A stretch of DNA of 17,374 nucleotides from DASZMJ01 sp035551935 (GTDB taxonomy: Bacteria; Planctomycetota; Planctomycetia; Isosphaerales; Isosphaeraceae), in NCBI GenBank assembly GCA_035551935.1, contig DASZMJ010000067.1, forward strand, positions 1 through 17,374. Direction: 5' to 3'. This document shows, piece after piece, positions 1 through 7,290 of the stretch (within the stretch, counting starts at the first letter, position 1; every line of letters begins with the position of its first letter). Both the position numbers and the translations under genes were made by a program. Under the pieces are notes generated by a model, which was not told the DNA's origin, made no database searches, and worked only from the letters and a program-made list of their open reading frames with translations.

Positions 1-103
1 GACGGCCCAGGGCACGCTCCATCTCGCGGTCCTCGTCGTCGTCGGCGAGCGCCGGCGCGGCGAGGAAAAGGACGAGCAGGACGAGCCGGAGAGGGTGGGC
101 CAT
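1..103 (-). CDS. Secreted protein of unknown function, N-terminal fragment
   Basis: The frame opens at an ATG on the minus strand at 103 and is still open at the left edge, so only 34 codons are visible. They begin MAHPLRLVLLVLFLAAPALA, a textbook Sec signal peptide with one early Arg, a Leu/Val-rich core and an AxA-like cleavage site. A very acidic stretch (DDDEDREMERALGR) follows. A GGAG sequence lies about 9 nt upstream of the ATG. The product is probably exported to the periplasm or surface. Nothing seen identifies a family. It is co-directional with the sulfite oxidase gene to its right, but a long palindrome separates them, so they are probably not one transcript. Confidence 0.6.
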   Translation of the reverse strand, partial: MAHPLRLVLLVLFLAAPALADDDEDREMERALGR

Positions 104-121
104 GGCGGGGCTCCGGGTATG

Positions 122-244
122 GAAGAGAATGGAACCGCAGATGACGCGGATGGACACAGATGAATAAAAAATGAGAAATTATTCAGGTTTTCCATTTTCT
201 TTTCATCCGCGTCCATCCGCGTCATCTGCGGTTCCATTCTCTTC
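122..244. repeat. Long inverted repeat (palindrome copy 1)
   Basis: The left arm 122-155 is perfectly complementary to 211-244 (34 bp). Pairing continues imperfectly to about 164/202, and the centre (about 165-201) is AT-rich. The arm carries the unit AACCGCAGATGACGCGGATG. It starts 3 nt downstream of the stop codon of the minus-strand sulfite oxidase gene and fills most of the gap to the next gene. It could fold as a terminator-like hairpin in RNA, but its relatedness to the copies at 1442-1554 and 7085-7205 suggests a dispersed repeat family. Confidence 0.8.
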
Positions 245-247
245 GAT

Positions 248-1360
248 TCATGCGATATCCACCGTCACCCGGTCGATGCCGTTCCAGAGGTAGCCGCTCT
301 TGTTCCAGGGGGTGCGGTCGGGCTGGGTGTGGCCGTGGGAGTCGGTGGCGCGGGCGGCGAGGGTGTGGCGGCCGGGCTTGAGGTCGAGGGGATGGCGCCA
401 GAGGCGCCAGGAGCCGGGGTGGTCGGGGCCGTGGAGCTCGGCGGGGGCCCAGGGGCCGGAGTCGATCGAGACGTCCATCGAAGCGACGCGGCCGGGGCCG
501 GTCCAGGCGACGCCGCGCAACGTGACGCGGCCGGCGGGGAATCGGGCGCCGGTGGTGGGGAGGGCGATGAGGGACTTGACGTTCAGGGTCGTCACGGGGA
601 CGAGGTCGTCGGGTCGGGTGGCGCCGGGGCGGGGGAGGCGGTAGGCGGTCTGCATGTAGAAGCCGGGGGCCTCGGCGTCGGCGACGGTGATCGACCGCAG
701 CCACTTGATCCAGTGGTTCGCCGCCCAGCCGGGGACGACCAAACGCAACGGCCCGCCGTGGAGGACGGGCAAATCCGCGCCGTTCATCGTGGTGGCGAGG
801 ATCGTGCCGGCATCGAGGGCGCGGTCCAGCGGGATCGAGCGGAAGAACGCGGGCGTCTTCGGGTTCGGCGGGCCGTCGGCGCCGAGCAGGTGGACGTGCG
901 CGGCCTTCGCCTTCAGGCCGGCGCGGTCGAGCACGTCCTTGAGCCGGACGCCGCCCCACTCGGCGTTGCCGACCGCCCCGCGGCCCCAGGCCACGCCCGG
1001 GACCTTCGGCTCGAAGTACGCCCGGCCGTTGCCCGAGCACTGCGCCACGGCGGGCACGGTGACTTGCTCGTAATCCTTCCGCAAATCTTCGAGCGACAGG
1101 GATGCTTGCCGCTCGATCAGTCCGCCGAGCCCGAGCCGCCACGGCGACAGGCCGACGGCGGGGGGCCCGAAGTGGCTCCGGACGAAGAAGAGGCGGTCCG
1201 GCGTGCTCCAGCGGTCGAACGCCTCGGCCGGCGTCTCGGCGTCGAGCGGCCGGCGGTTGCGGACGATGAGGTCGGGGTCGTCGGCCCACGATCGCGCCGG
1301 CCCCGCGCCGATCGCCAGGCCGATCCCGCCCCCGATCCACTCTCGACGGGTCCATTGCAT
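248..1360 (-). CDS. Sulfite oxidase family molybdopterin enzyme, Tat-exported
   Basis: A 370-residue protein of the sulfite oxidase / SoxC molybdenum-cofactor family, expected to oxidise sulfite or a similar small substrate in the periplasm. The N-terminus has a Tat-like motif, TRREWIG at residues 4-10, followed by a hydrophobic glycine-rich core. The only cysteine, C108 in QCSGNGR, fits the molybdenum-ligating Cys. Other family marks are FFVRSHFG (58-65), GAVGNAEWGGVRLKDVL (128-144) and HGGPLRLVVPGW (201-212). The C-terminal dimerisation domain ends in WNKSGYLWN (352-360). There is no haem domain and no cytochrome gene beside it, so the electron acceptor is unknown. The ATG at 1360 was chosen because it places the Tat motif at the very start; a GGAG/GAGGG stretch lies upstream. 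Substrate specificity cannot be read from sequence, but family membership is secure. Confidence 0.9.
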   Translation of the reverse strand: MQWTRREWIGGGIGLAIGAGPARSWADDPDLIVRNRRPLDAETPAEAFDRWSTPDRLFFVRSHFGPPAVGLSPWRLGLGGLIERQASLSLEDLRKDYEQVTVPAVAQCSGNGRAYFEPKVPGVAWGRGAVGNAEWGGVRLKDVLDRAGLKAKAAHVHLLGADGPPNPKTPAFFRSIPLDRALDAGTILATTMNGADLPVLHGGPLRLVVPGWAANHWIKWLRSITVADAEAPGFYMQTAYRLPRPGATRPDDLVPVTTLNVKSLIALPTTGARFPAGRVTLRGVAWTGPGRVASMDVSIDSGPWAPAELHGPDHPGSWRLWRHPLDLKPGRHTLAARATDSHGHTQPDRTPWNKSGYLWNGIDRVTVDIA

Positions 1361-1441
1361 CGCGCGCGGCCCTCGTCTCCGACTCGATCGTCGCCGATTG
1401 CCAGTCTATCGCCCGCCCGTGGCGGGCACAATTCCGGCGAG

Positions 1442-1554
1442 GGGAGGGGAGGATTTCACCGCGGAGGACGCGGAGGACGCAGAGGAATGATTAAAACCTT
1501 GGTAATTATTCCTCTGCGTCCTCCGCGTCCTCCGCGGTGAAATCCTCCCCTCCC
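1442..1554. repeat. Near-perfect palindrome (copy 2), possible terminator
   Basis: Arm 1442-1488 pairs with 1508-1554 for 47 consecutive base pairs. After one mismatch, four more pairs follow (1490-1493 with 1503-1506), leaving a 9-nt loop at 1494-1502. The arm contains CACCGCGGAGGACGCGGAGG. The palindrome starts 2 nt after the stop codon of the permease gene (minus strand) and lies upstream of the sulfite oxidase start. The arm has the same skeleton as copies 1 and 3, with G replacing T at repeated positions. Open frames across it encode repetitive Arg/Gly/Pro peptides and are not genes. Confidence 0.85.
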
Positions 1555-1556
1555 TA

Positions 1557-3377
1557 TCAATGCGTCTCGGGCTCGGCCGGGGTGGTCGCGAAGGTAAGGG
1601 GGGCCGATGGCCGGCGGGCCAGGGCCGCGAACATGGCGGGGCCGCCGGCGCGGCCGAGCTTGCGGTCGAAGACGCGGAGGGTCAGGAACAGCAGCGCCGC
1701 GGCGAGGCCCGAGTAGAAGAGGGTCGCGGTGACCTCCCAGCCGAAGGCGCGGAAGAACCAGAAGGGGTCGGTGGGGACCCAGCCCTCGACGCGGCGCGGC
1801 CCCAGGCCGCCGGCGGCGTCGGCGGCGAGGATGGCCGGGCCGCCGAAGGGGCTCACCATGAACATCCGCTCGCCGGGCGGGCTCCGGACGAGCATGATCG
1901 CCAGGAAGAAGAAGCCGACGGTGATCAGCACGTCGACCGCGACGCAGGTCGCCACCGCGCGGCCGAGCCGGGGGGTCCAGGTCGCCAGGGCGAGGCCGAG
2001 GCTGGTGATGAAGGCGACGTAGGAGAAGAGCAGCATGAGCTGCACCGGCACGAGCCACCAGCGCTCGGTCCCCCACGACAGGCTCGCGACGATCAAGGTC
2101 GGCAACGCCGCCAGCCAGGGGGCGCGGCGGAAGGTGCCCAGCCACTTGCCCCAGACGATCGCCGGCGTCGACAGCGGGGTGGTCATGAGGACGTCGAGGC
2201 TCCCCCGCGACCGCTCCTCCGCCAAGGAGGTCGCCGACCCGACGCTCAACAGCAAAAGGCCGATGGCCACCTGGAAGCCGTTGACCCAGAGCGAGGCCCG
2301 CCCGCGGTTCCAGCCGCCCTGCGGGAGGTCCTGCGCCAGCGCGACCAGGGTGAAGAAGGTCGCGCCGACGACGTAGACGCCCCAGGCGATCCGCCCGCCG
2401 CGCGACGGCCGGTTGCGGTGCCACTCGCGCCAGAGCACCGGGTTGGCGTCGAGCGACGGCCCCGGCAGGTACGAAGTGGCCCGCGCCCAGGCGCAGTTGA
2501 TCCGATCGAATCCCCCCTCCAGCTTCCGCCACCATCTCCATCGCGGCCGCTTCCGAGCCACGGGCTGGCTCGACTCCTGGACCGGGAACCGCCGGACCTG
2601 CCGCACGGCCAGCGTCAGCAACGCCACCGAGATCGCCAGGCAGCCGGCGACGAACAGGAGGATCTCCGGCGCCCCCACGTGCGGGCCCGAGCGGTCGTAG
2701 GGCGCGAACGACAGGAGGAATGGGTCGATCTCCGCGAGCCACCACGGCGCCGACCACCCGCCGCCGAAGACCCACTGGACCTGCACCACGATCGGCCGGA
2801 TCAAGAGCCAGAGGGTCCAGAGCAGGTACGTCAGCAGCAGGACCTCGTGCGTCTTCTTCGCCCGGATCGACAGCAAGAGCGCCAGCGAGCATCCCAGCAC
2901 GGCGATCGCCGCTGACACGAGGAAGGCGCCGGCCATCGCGTTCGGGTCGACGCCCCCCATCATCGAGACGATCAGGACGACCGGCAGGGCGCAGCCGATC
3001 AGGGTCAGCACCGGCATCAGCCGCGCGACGAGTTTCCCCAGGACGATCTCGGAGTCGGTCAGGTCGGTCACGAGCATGTGGGCCAGCGTGCCCCGCGCCT
3101 TCTCCTGGCAGATCGCGCCGGCCGTCGCCGCCGGGGCCACCAGGAGGACGAGCGTGAGCATCGTGCCGACGATGGCGTACGACGCCTGCATCGCGAGCAT
3201 CGCCTGCCGCTGCTGGGGCGATTGCCCGGCGGTTCCCGACCGCTCCCACCAGCCGATCCAGAGCGCGACCAGCAAGGCGCCGACGAACAGCGACCGGAGC
3301 GCATAGACCTGCTTCCGACGCGCCCCGATCCGCCACTCATATTCGAAGACCGGCCCCGGCCCCGGCAGTCGCGCCAT
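1557..3377 (-). CDS. Duplicated ABC-2-type transporter permease
   Basis: A 606-residue polytopic membrane protein built from two similar halves. Each half opens with a short motif, FEYEWR (11-16) and ANPVLWREW (311-319). Each then has hydrophobic segments and the ABC-2 signature region: EKARGTLAHMLVTDLTDSEIVLGK at 92-115 and EERSRGSLDVLMTTPLSTPAIVWGK at 387-411. Such proteins form the membrane channel of exporters powered by a separate ATPase. No ATP-binding subunit is encoded in the window, so the partner and cargo are unknown. The ATG at 3377 has a GAGGAGG ribosome binding site about 10 nt upstream. The stop is followed after 2 nt by a long palindrome. Divergent from the sigma factor gene to the right. 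The permease call is firm; the substrate is not predictable. Confidence 0.85.
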   Translation of the reverse strand: MARLPGPGPVFEYEWRIGARRKQVYALRSLFVGALLVALWIGWWERSGTAGQSPQQRQAMLAMQASYAIVGTMLTLVLLVAPAATAGAICQEKARGTLAHMLVTDLTDSEIVLGKLVARLMPVLTLIGCALPVVLIVSMMGGVDPNAMAGAFLVSAAIAVLGCSLALLLSIRAKKTHEVLLLTYLLWTLWLLIRPIVVQVQWVFGGGWSAPWWLAEIDPFLLSFAPYDRSGPHVGAPEILLFVAGCLAISVALLTLAVRQVRRFPVQESSQPVARKRPRWRWWRKLEGGFDRINCAWARATSYLPGPSLDANPVLWREWHRNRPSRGGRIAWGVYVVGATFFTLVALAQDLPQGGWNRGRASLWVNGFQVAIGLLLLSVGSATSLAEERSRGSLDVLMTTPLSTPAIVWGKWLGTFRRAPWLAALPTLIVASLSWGTERWWLVPVQLMLLFSYVAFITSLGLALATWTPRLGRAVATCVAVDVLITVGFFFLAIMLVRSPPGERMFMVSPFGGPAILAADAAGGLGPRRVEGWVPTDPFWFFRAFGWEVTATLFYSGLAAALLFLTLRVFDRKLGRAGGPAMFAALARRPSAPLTFATTPAEPETH

Positions 3378-3559
3378 GCCGCACCCCCCTCCTCAAGTCG
3401 CGAACCCCGCGGGTACCACCGAAACTATTCGTTCGCCGCGCCGAAAGATTGCGGAGATCCCGGCCCCGCGCGAGAATGGGCGGGATTGACTGCAACATCC
3501 GGCCCGATCGCCGCAGTATAGGGGTGGCGGCGACGGGCATCGAAGGAGAACGGCGGGCG

Positions 3560-4912
3560 ATGGCGAGCGAGACGAACGGGGCGGTGCTGCGGCAGGTGGA
3601 CCGGCTCTTCGGGGCGGGGACGCTGGCGGGCCTGTCCGAGGCGCAACTGCTGGAGCGGTTCGTCGCCCGTCGCGACGAGGCCGCGTTCGCGGCGCTGGTC
3701 GAGCGACACGGGCCGATGGTCCTGGGCGTCTGCCGACGGACCTTGGCCGACCGGCACGACATCGAGGACGCCTTCCAGGCCACGTTCCTCGTGCTCGTCC
3801 GCAAGGCCGGCTCGATCCGCGACCGCGAGGGGCTGGCCCCCTGGCTCCATGGCGTCGCCCGACGCGTGGCCTGCCGCGCCCGGGGGCTCGCCGCGCGGCG
3901 AAGGGCGGTCGAGGGACCGGGATTGGACGAGGTCGCCCTCGCCGTGGCCGCGACGCCCGAGGCGCCCCGTTCGGATCTCGTCCCCTTGCTCGACGAGGAG
4001 ATCGCCCGGCTACCGGCCAACGACCGCGAGGCGATCGTGCTCTGCGACCTCCAGGGGCGTCCCGGCGAGGAGGCGGCGCGGTTGCTCGGCCTCCGCGCCG
4101 TGACCTTGCGGAGCCGGTTGCACCGGGCCCGTCGGCGGTTGCGCGAGCGGCTCGTCCGCCGCGGCGTGGCCCCGGCCGCGCTGGCGTCGGCGTGGATCGC
4201 GACGTCCCCCGCGCCGGCGATGGAACTGTCGGAATCGACGATCACGGCCGCGATCGGCTTCGCGGCCCGACCCGCGTCGGCGGGGGCGGCCTCCGCCCGC
4301 GTCGTCGCCCTCACCGAAGGAGTGCTCAAGGCCATGCTCTTGACCAAGTGGAAGGTGGCCGCCGTCGCGACGGTGGCCCTCGGCATCGCCGCCGCCGGCG
4401 TCGTGGCCCAGCAACCCGGCACGCCCGGCCGCCCCGCTTCCGACGAGGACCGGCTCCGCCAGGTCGAGGAGAAGCTCGACCGCGTCCTTCGGGCCCTCGA
4501 GAACCACGGCAGCGCGGCCGCGCCGGCCGCCCGGCAGACGACCGCGGTCGGGCTCGGCGGCAATCCCGGCGTGACCGTCGCCCCGGCCGACCTGAACGCG
4601 AACCCGTATGGGCCCGGACTCGGGGGCAAGCCGCGCCAGACTGGCGCCCCGGCCGACCCGACGGCGACCACGATCGGGAACGTGGCCACGACGGGCAGGG
4701 CCCTCAATGGCGACACGCCGAAGTACGCCGATCCCGTCGCGGCGCAGCCGAAGGGTGCTCCCCCGCGGTCCGGCGACCGCCTCGCGCGGGTCGAGCGCCG
4801 GCTCGACGACCTCGAACGCCGGATCAGCCGCCTCGAGCAGCAGCACGCGGCCTCGACCGTGCCGGCCGGCGCGGGGACGATCTCGGACAGCGGAGCGGCG
4901 CAGGCCAGGTGA
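3560..4912 (+). CDS. ECF sigma factor with membrane-anchored coiled-coil extension
   Basis: A 450-residue protein. Residues 28-107 fit sigma region 2 (DIEDAFQATFLVLVRKAGSI at 67-86, PWLHGVARRVACRAR at 94-108). Residues 140-198 fit region 4, with the helix-turn-helix in EEAARLLGLRAVTLRSRLHRARRR. It should direct RNA polymerase to a specific promoter set. Unlike an ordinary ECF factor of about 200 residues, it continues with a predicted membrane helix (about 264-283), a heptad-like segment (295-315), an Ala/Pro/Gly-rich linker and a second coiled coil (405-429). Planctomycete ECF factors with C-terminal membrane or sensor extensions are known; here the extension probably tethers or controls the sigma domain. 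The ATG at 3560 was chosen for the GGAG at 3545-3548; an in-frame upstream start at 3449 adds 37 unconserved-looking residues. No separate anti-sigma gene is adjacent. Confidence 0.88.
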   Translation: MASETNGAVLRQVDRLFGAGTLAGLSEAQLLERFVARRDEAAFAALVERHGPMVLGVCRRTLADRHDIEDAFQATFLVLVRKAGSIRDREGLAPWLHGVARRVACRARGLAARRRAVEGPGLDEVALAVAATPEAPRSDLVPLLDEEIARLPANDREAIVLCDLQGRPGEEAARLLGLRAVTLRSRLHRARRRLRERLVRRGVAPAALASAWIATSPAPAMELSESTITAAIGFAARPASAGAASARVVALTEGVLKAMLLTKWKVAAVATVALGIAAAGVVAQQPGTPGRPASDEDRLRQVEEKLDRVLRALENHGSAAAPAARQTTAVGLGGNPGVTVAPADLNANPYGPGLGGKPRQTGAPADPTATTIGNVATTGRALNGDTPKYADPVAAQPKGAPPRSGDRLARVERRLDDLERRISRLEQQHAASTVPAGAGTISDSGAAQAR

Positions 4913-4923
4913 CCCGCCCCGTG

Positions 4924-4966
4924 GAACGGGCCCGCCCCGCCGACGAGGGGCGGGGCGGGCCCGTTC
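4924..4966 (+). terminator. Strong GC hairpin after the sigma factor gene
   Basis: Positions 4924-4941 are perfectly complementary to 4949-4966 (18 bp, nearly all G-C) around a 7-nt loop. The hairpin begins 12 nt after the stop codon. No U-tract follows, so it is not a classical intrinsic terminator. It could still stop or stabilise the transcript, and it separates the sigma gene from the PEP-CTERM gene. Confidence 0.65.
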
Positions 4967-5050
4967 GTCGGGATCGGGAGGGTCGAACGGCATCCACGGT
5001 TGCCGGCAGGAAACGCCGCCATCGACCATGTGCGATTCCACGCTTTTTGC

Positions 5051-5078
5051 TTGACATGAGGGTCGATGCCATCATCAT
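5051..5078 (+). promoter_or_regulatory. Possible sigma-70-type promoter for the PEP-CTERM gene
   Basis: A perfect TTGACA at 5051-5056 is followed after 16 nt by CATCAT (5073-5078), which matches four of six bases of the -10 consensus. It lies 55 nt upstream of the PEP-CTERM start at 5133. The -10 match is weak, so this is only a candidate. Confidence 0.3.
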
Positions 5079-5132
5079 GGGAGGTGAGGATCGCCCCGAT
5101 GTCCTGGGGCGAGGATGACGGAGGTCCCTCCC

Positions 5133-5945
5133 ATGTCGCGACGAACGATCGGCCGGGCGGCGGTGCTGGGGGCGGTCGGGCTGCTGGCGATGCTGGCGGC
5201 GCCCGGCGCGGGGCGGGCGGGGACGATGTTCAAGGTCGCCCCGGGCTACGAACTCCTCGACACGAAGGCGGACGGCTCCTCCTTCCCCGGCCTGGGCAGC
5301 CTCGCGGGGGTGCCCCTGACGACGTTCAATTTCGGCAACGGCGCGGTCAAGACCGGCAACACCGACACGATTCTCCAGCGGACCGGCGTCGCCGCCCCGG
5401 CCAACATCCCGAACCCGTTCCCGGACGATCCGACCAAGTGGCCGTCGGCCACGGTCAACCTCAAGGTGCTGGCGCTGCAAGTCATGGCGACGATGATGGT
5501 CGACTACATGAACAACGGTAAGGACACCTACTACATCACGCTCGACCCGAACAAGGCGAGCACGGGGACGCAGACGATCACCTGGGGGCCGTCGGGGCTG
5601 TCGGGCACCTTCGCCACGACGCTGGACCTCAACCTCGTCATCCGCAAGGGGGGCCTCAACGGCAAGATCGTGGACACGCTGAGCACCACCTTGAAGGGGA
5701 GCGACGTCTGGAGCGACATCGCGCCCAAGGACGCGATCAAGATCACCGGCGTCAACCAGTTCCTCTCCGGCACCAAGGGGGACGTGACCCAGGACTTCTG
5801 GCAGCAGCCGCCGTTGCAGCAGATCGGCCCGGGGTTCCAGGACAAGCTCCAGGACGCCAGCCCCTCCCCCGAGCCCTCCGGCCTGATCCTCGGCGCCTGC
5901 GGCCTGGTCGGCCTCGGCGGCTTCGCCCGGCGCCGTCGGCCGTGA
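5133..5945 (+). CDS. PEP-CTERM surface/secreted protein
   Basis: A 270-residue exported protein. The N-terminus (MSRRTIGRAAVLGAVGLLAM...) is a signal peptide with a basic start and probable cleavage near residues 29-30. The C-terminus is a typical PEP-CTERM sorting signal: SPEPSG (245-250), a hydrophobic stretch rich in Gly/Leu, then FARRRRP. In known systems exosortase recognises this tail and processes the protein for the cell surface or exopolysaccharide matrix. The middle (about 31-240) has no recognised domain; it is polar, with Thr/Gly-rich beta-type sequence. The ATG at 5133 was preferred over one at 5115 because GGAGG lies 8 nt upstream and the signal peptide starts there. No exosortase gene is in the window. 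Convergent with the next gene, 24 nt away. Confidence 0.85.
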   Translation: MSRRTIGRAAVLGAVGLLAMLAAPGAGRAGTMFKVAPGYELLDTKADGSSFPGLGSLAGVPLTTFNFGNGAVKTGNTDTILQRTGVAAPANIPNPFPDDPTKWPSATVNLKVLALQVMATMMVDYMNNGKDTYYITLDPNKASTGTQTITWGPSGLSGTFATTLDLNLVIRKGGLNGKIVDTLSTTLKGSDVWSDIAPKDAIKITGVNQFLSGTKGDVTQDFWQQPPLQQIGPGFQDKLQDASPSPEPSGLILGACGLVGLGGFARRRRP

Positions 5946-5969
5946 TCGGACCGCGACGCCGATGCCTCC

Positions 5970-6989
5970 TCAATGCCCCGCGCCGGTGGCGACGGGCTCG
6001 GGGGCGGGGGCGAGCCGGCCGAAGAGGTCGGCCAGCGCGGATTCGAGGTCGGGGAAGCGGAAGGAGTAGTTGAGGGACTGGGCCTTCGACGGCAGGACGC
6101 GCTGGCCCTCGGTGACGACCTGCGCCACCTCGCCCAGGACGAGTCGCAGGAGGACGTCCGGCGGCCCGACCGGCACGAACGGCGGCCAGAGGCCCGTCCA
6201 GCCCCACTTGCGCAAGGTCCGGGCCAGCACGCGGGCGAACTCGGCGTTGCGCACGGGGTTGGGGCTCGTGCCGTTGATCGGGCCGCGGGCGTCGGGGTGG
6301 TCGATCGCCGTCAGGAAGATCCCGGCGATGTCGTCGAGGTGGATCCAGCTCATCCACTGCTTGCCCGAGCCCGGCGCCAGCGGATTGCCGCCGCCGCCGA
6401 CCGGGGCCGCGCCGCCGGGCAGGTACTTGAAGATCGGCGTCATCACGCCGAGCGCCCCCTCGCCCCGGGCCAGCACGACCCCCGTCCGCACCAGGGCGAC
6501 CCGCGCGCCGTGCTCGGCCGCGGGGTGGGTCGCGTCCTCCCACTCGCGGCAGACGACCGCCATGAAGTCGGAGCCGGAGGGCGATCCCTCGGTCAACTCC
6601 TCGTCGCCGTGGGGGCCGTAGTAGCCGATCGCCGAGGCGTTGACCAGGACGCCCGGCCGCCGCTCGGCCTGATTCATCGCGGCGACGACGTGCTCGGTCG
6701 CGTACACGCGGCTGTCGCGGATCGTCCGCTTGACCTCGGCGGTCCAGCGGCCGTCGAAGATGTTGTGGCCGACGAGGTTGACGACCGCGTCGCAGCCGTC
6801 GACGGCGCGCCGCCAGTCCCCCTCCTTGCCCGGGTCGCCCGCGACGACCTCGGCCCCCTTCAGCGCGGGGAGCCCTCGGGCCTTCTCGGGGCTCCTCGAC
6901 AGCACGACCACCCCGTCCCCCCGGCCGAGCAGCTTCCTGATCAGCGCCCGGCCGATCAGGCCGGTCCCCCCCGTGACGAAGACCCGCAT
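5970..6989 (-). CDS. TIGR01777-family NAD(P)-dependent epimerase-like protein
   Basis: A 339-residue extended short-chain dehydrogenase of the TIGR01777 (YfcH/SDR39U1) type. A Rossmann nucleotide-binding motif VTGGTGLIGR lies at residues 5-14. Family marks are DAVVNLVGHNI (67-77), RVYATEHVVAAM (94-105), SAIGYYGPHGDE (119-130) and SWIHLDDIAG (214-223). The C-terminal segment (about 269-325: PFVPVGPPDVLLRLVLGE..., RVLPSKAQSLNYSFRFPDLESAL) matches the extra domain found in this family. The enzyme is expected to be cytoplasmic; its substrate is not established for the family. The ATG at 6989 starts exactly at the Rossmann strand with an AGGGG sequence upstream; an in-frame start at 7049 is less likely. 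Divergent from the Ntn hydrolase gene and convergent with the PEP-CTERM gene. Confidence 0.9.
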   Translation of the reverse strand: MRVFVTGGTGLIGRALIRKLLGRGDGVVVLSRSPEKARGLPALKGAEVVAGDPGKEGDWRRAVDGCDAVVNLVGHNIFDGRWTAEVKRTIRDSRVYATEHVVAAMNQAERRPGVLVNASAIGYYGPHGDEELTEGSPSGSDFMAVVCREWEDATHPAAEHGARVALVRTGVVLARGEGALGVMTPIFKYLPGGAAPVGGGGNPLAPGSGKQWMSWIHLDDIAGIFLTAIDHPDARGPINGTSPNPVRNAEFARVLARTLRKWGWTGLWPPFVPVGPPDVLLRLVLGEVAQVVTEGQRVLPSKAQSLNYSFRFPDLESALADLFGRLAPAPEPVATGAGH

Positions 6990-7084
6990 GTCGCCATCCC
7001 CTTGGTCCCCAACGATTTCCACGATGCTCCCGCTCTTGTAGGGCACCACCGCGCCCCCGTCAAGTCGCCGGGGGGAAGGGAATC

Positions 7085-7205
7085 GAAGAGGATCGAACCG
7101 CAGATGACGCCGATGGACGCAGATGAGGAAGAAAGTAAGATTCTTTCAAAATCCAATTCTTCTTCATCTGAGTCCGTCTGCGTCATCGGCGGTTCGGTTC
7201 TCTTC
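7085..7205. repeat. Imperfect long inverted repeat (copy 3) in a divergent gap
   Basis: Left arm 7085-7132 pairs with right arm 7158-7205, 41 of 48 positions complementary by hand alignment. The arm carries GAACCGCAGATGACGCCGAT, clearly related to copy 1. It occupies the centre of the 301-nt gap (6990-7290) between two divergent genes, where their promoters must lie. No convincing -35/-10 pair is visible elsewhere in that gap. The arm differences show this copy is older or less homogenised than copies 1 and 2. Confidence 0.75.
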
Positions 7206-7290
7206 TCCCCGCGAATTCGTTATCCTTGTCGGTCGCAACTGCCGGGGAGAGATCCGCCCTTCGCCGCCGGGAACGCTCGCGAGGTATTCG

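Noticed and set aside
1456..3336. Long minus-strand frame overlapping the permease and ending in RGGRGGRR-type residues
   Set aside because: It is an alternative frame of the permease gene and the palindrome. The other frame has membrane segments and repeated ABC-2 motifs.
3486..3522. TTGACT and TATAGG as a promoter for the sigma factor gene
   Set aside because: The two hexamers are 25 nt apart, too far for a sigma-70-type promoter.
3449..3559. Upstream in-frame start of the sigma factor
   Set aside because: It adds 37 residues without ECF similarity, while the ATG at 3560 has a GGAG upstream and begins just before region 2.
122..7205. CRISPR array suggested by repeated GGACGC-like units
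   Set aside because: The units are inside palindromes, not separated by unique spacers of constant length, and no cas gene is present.
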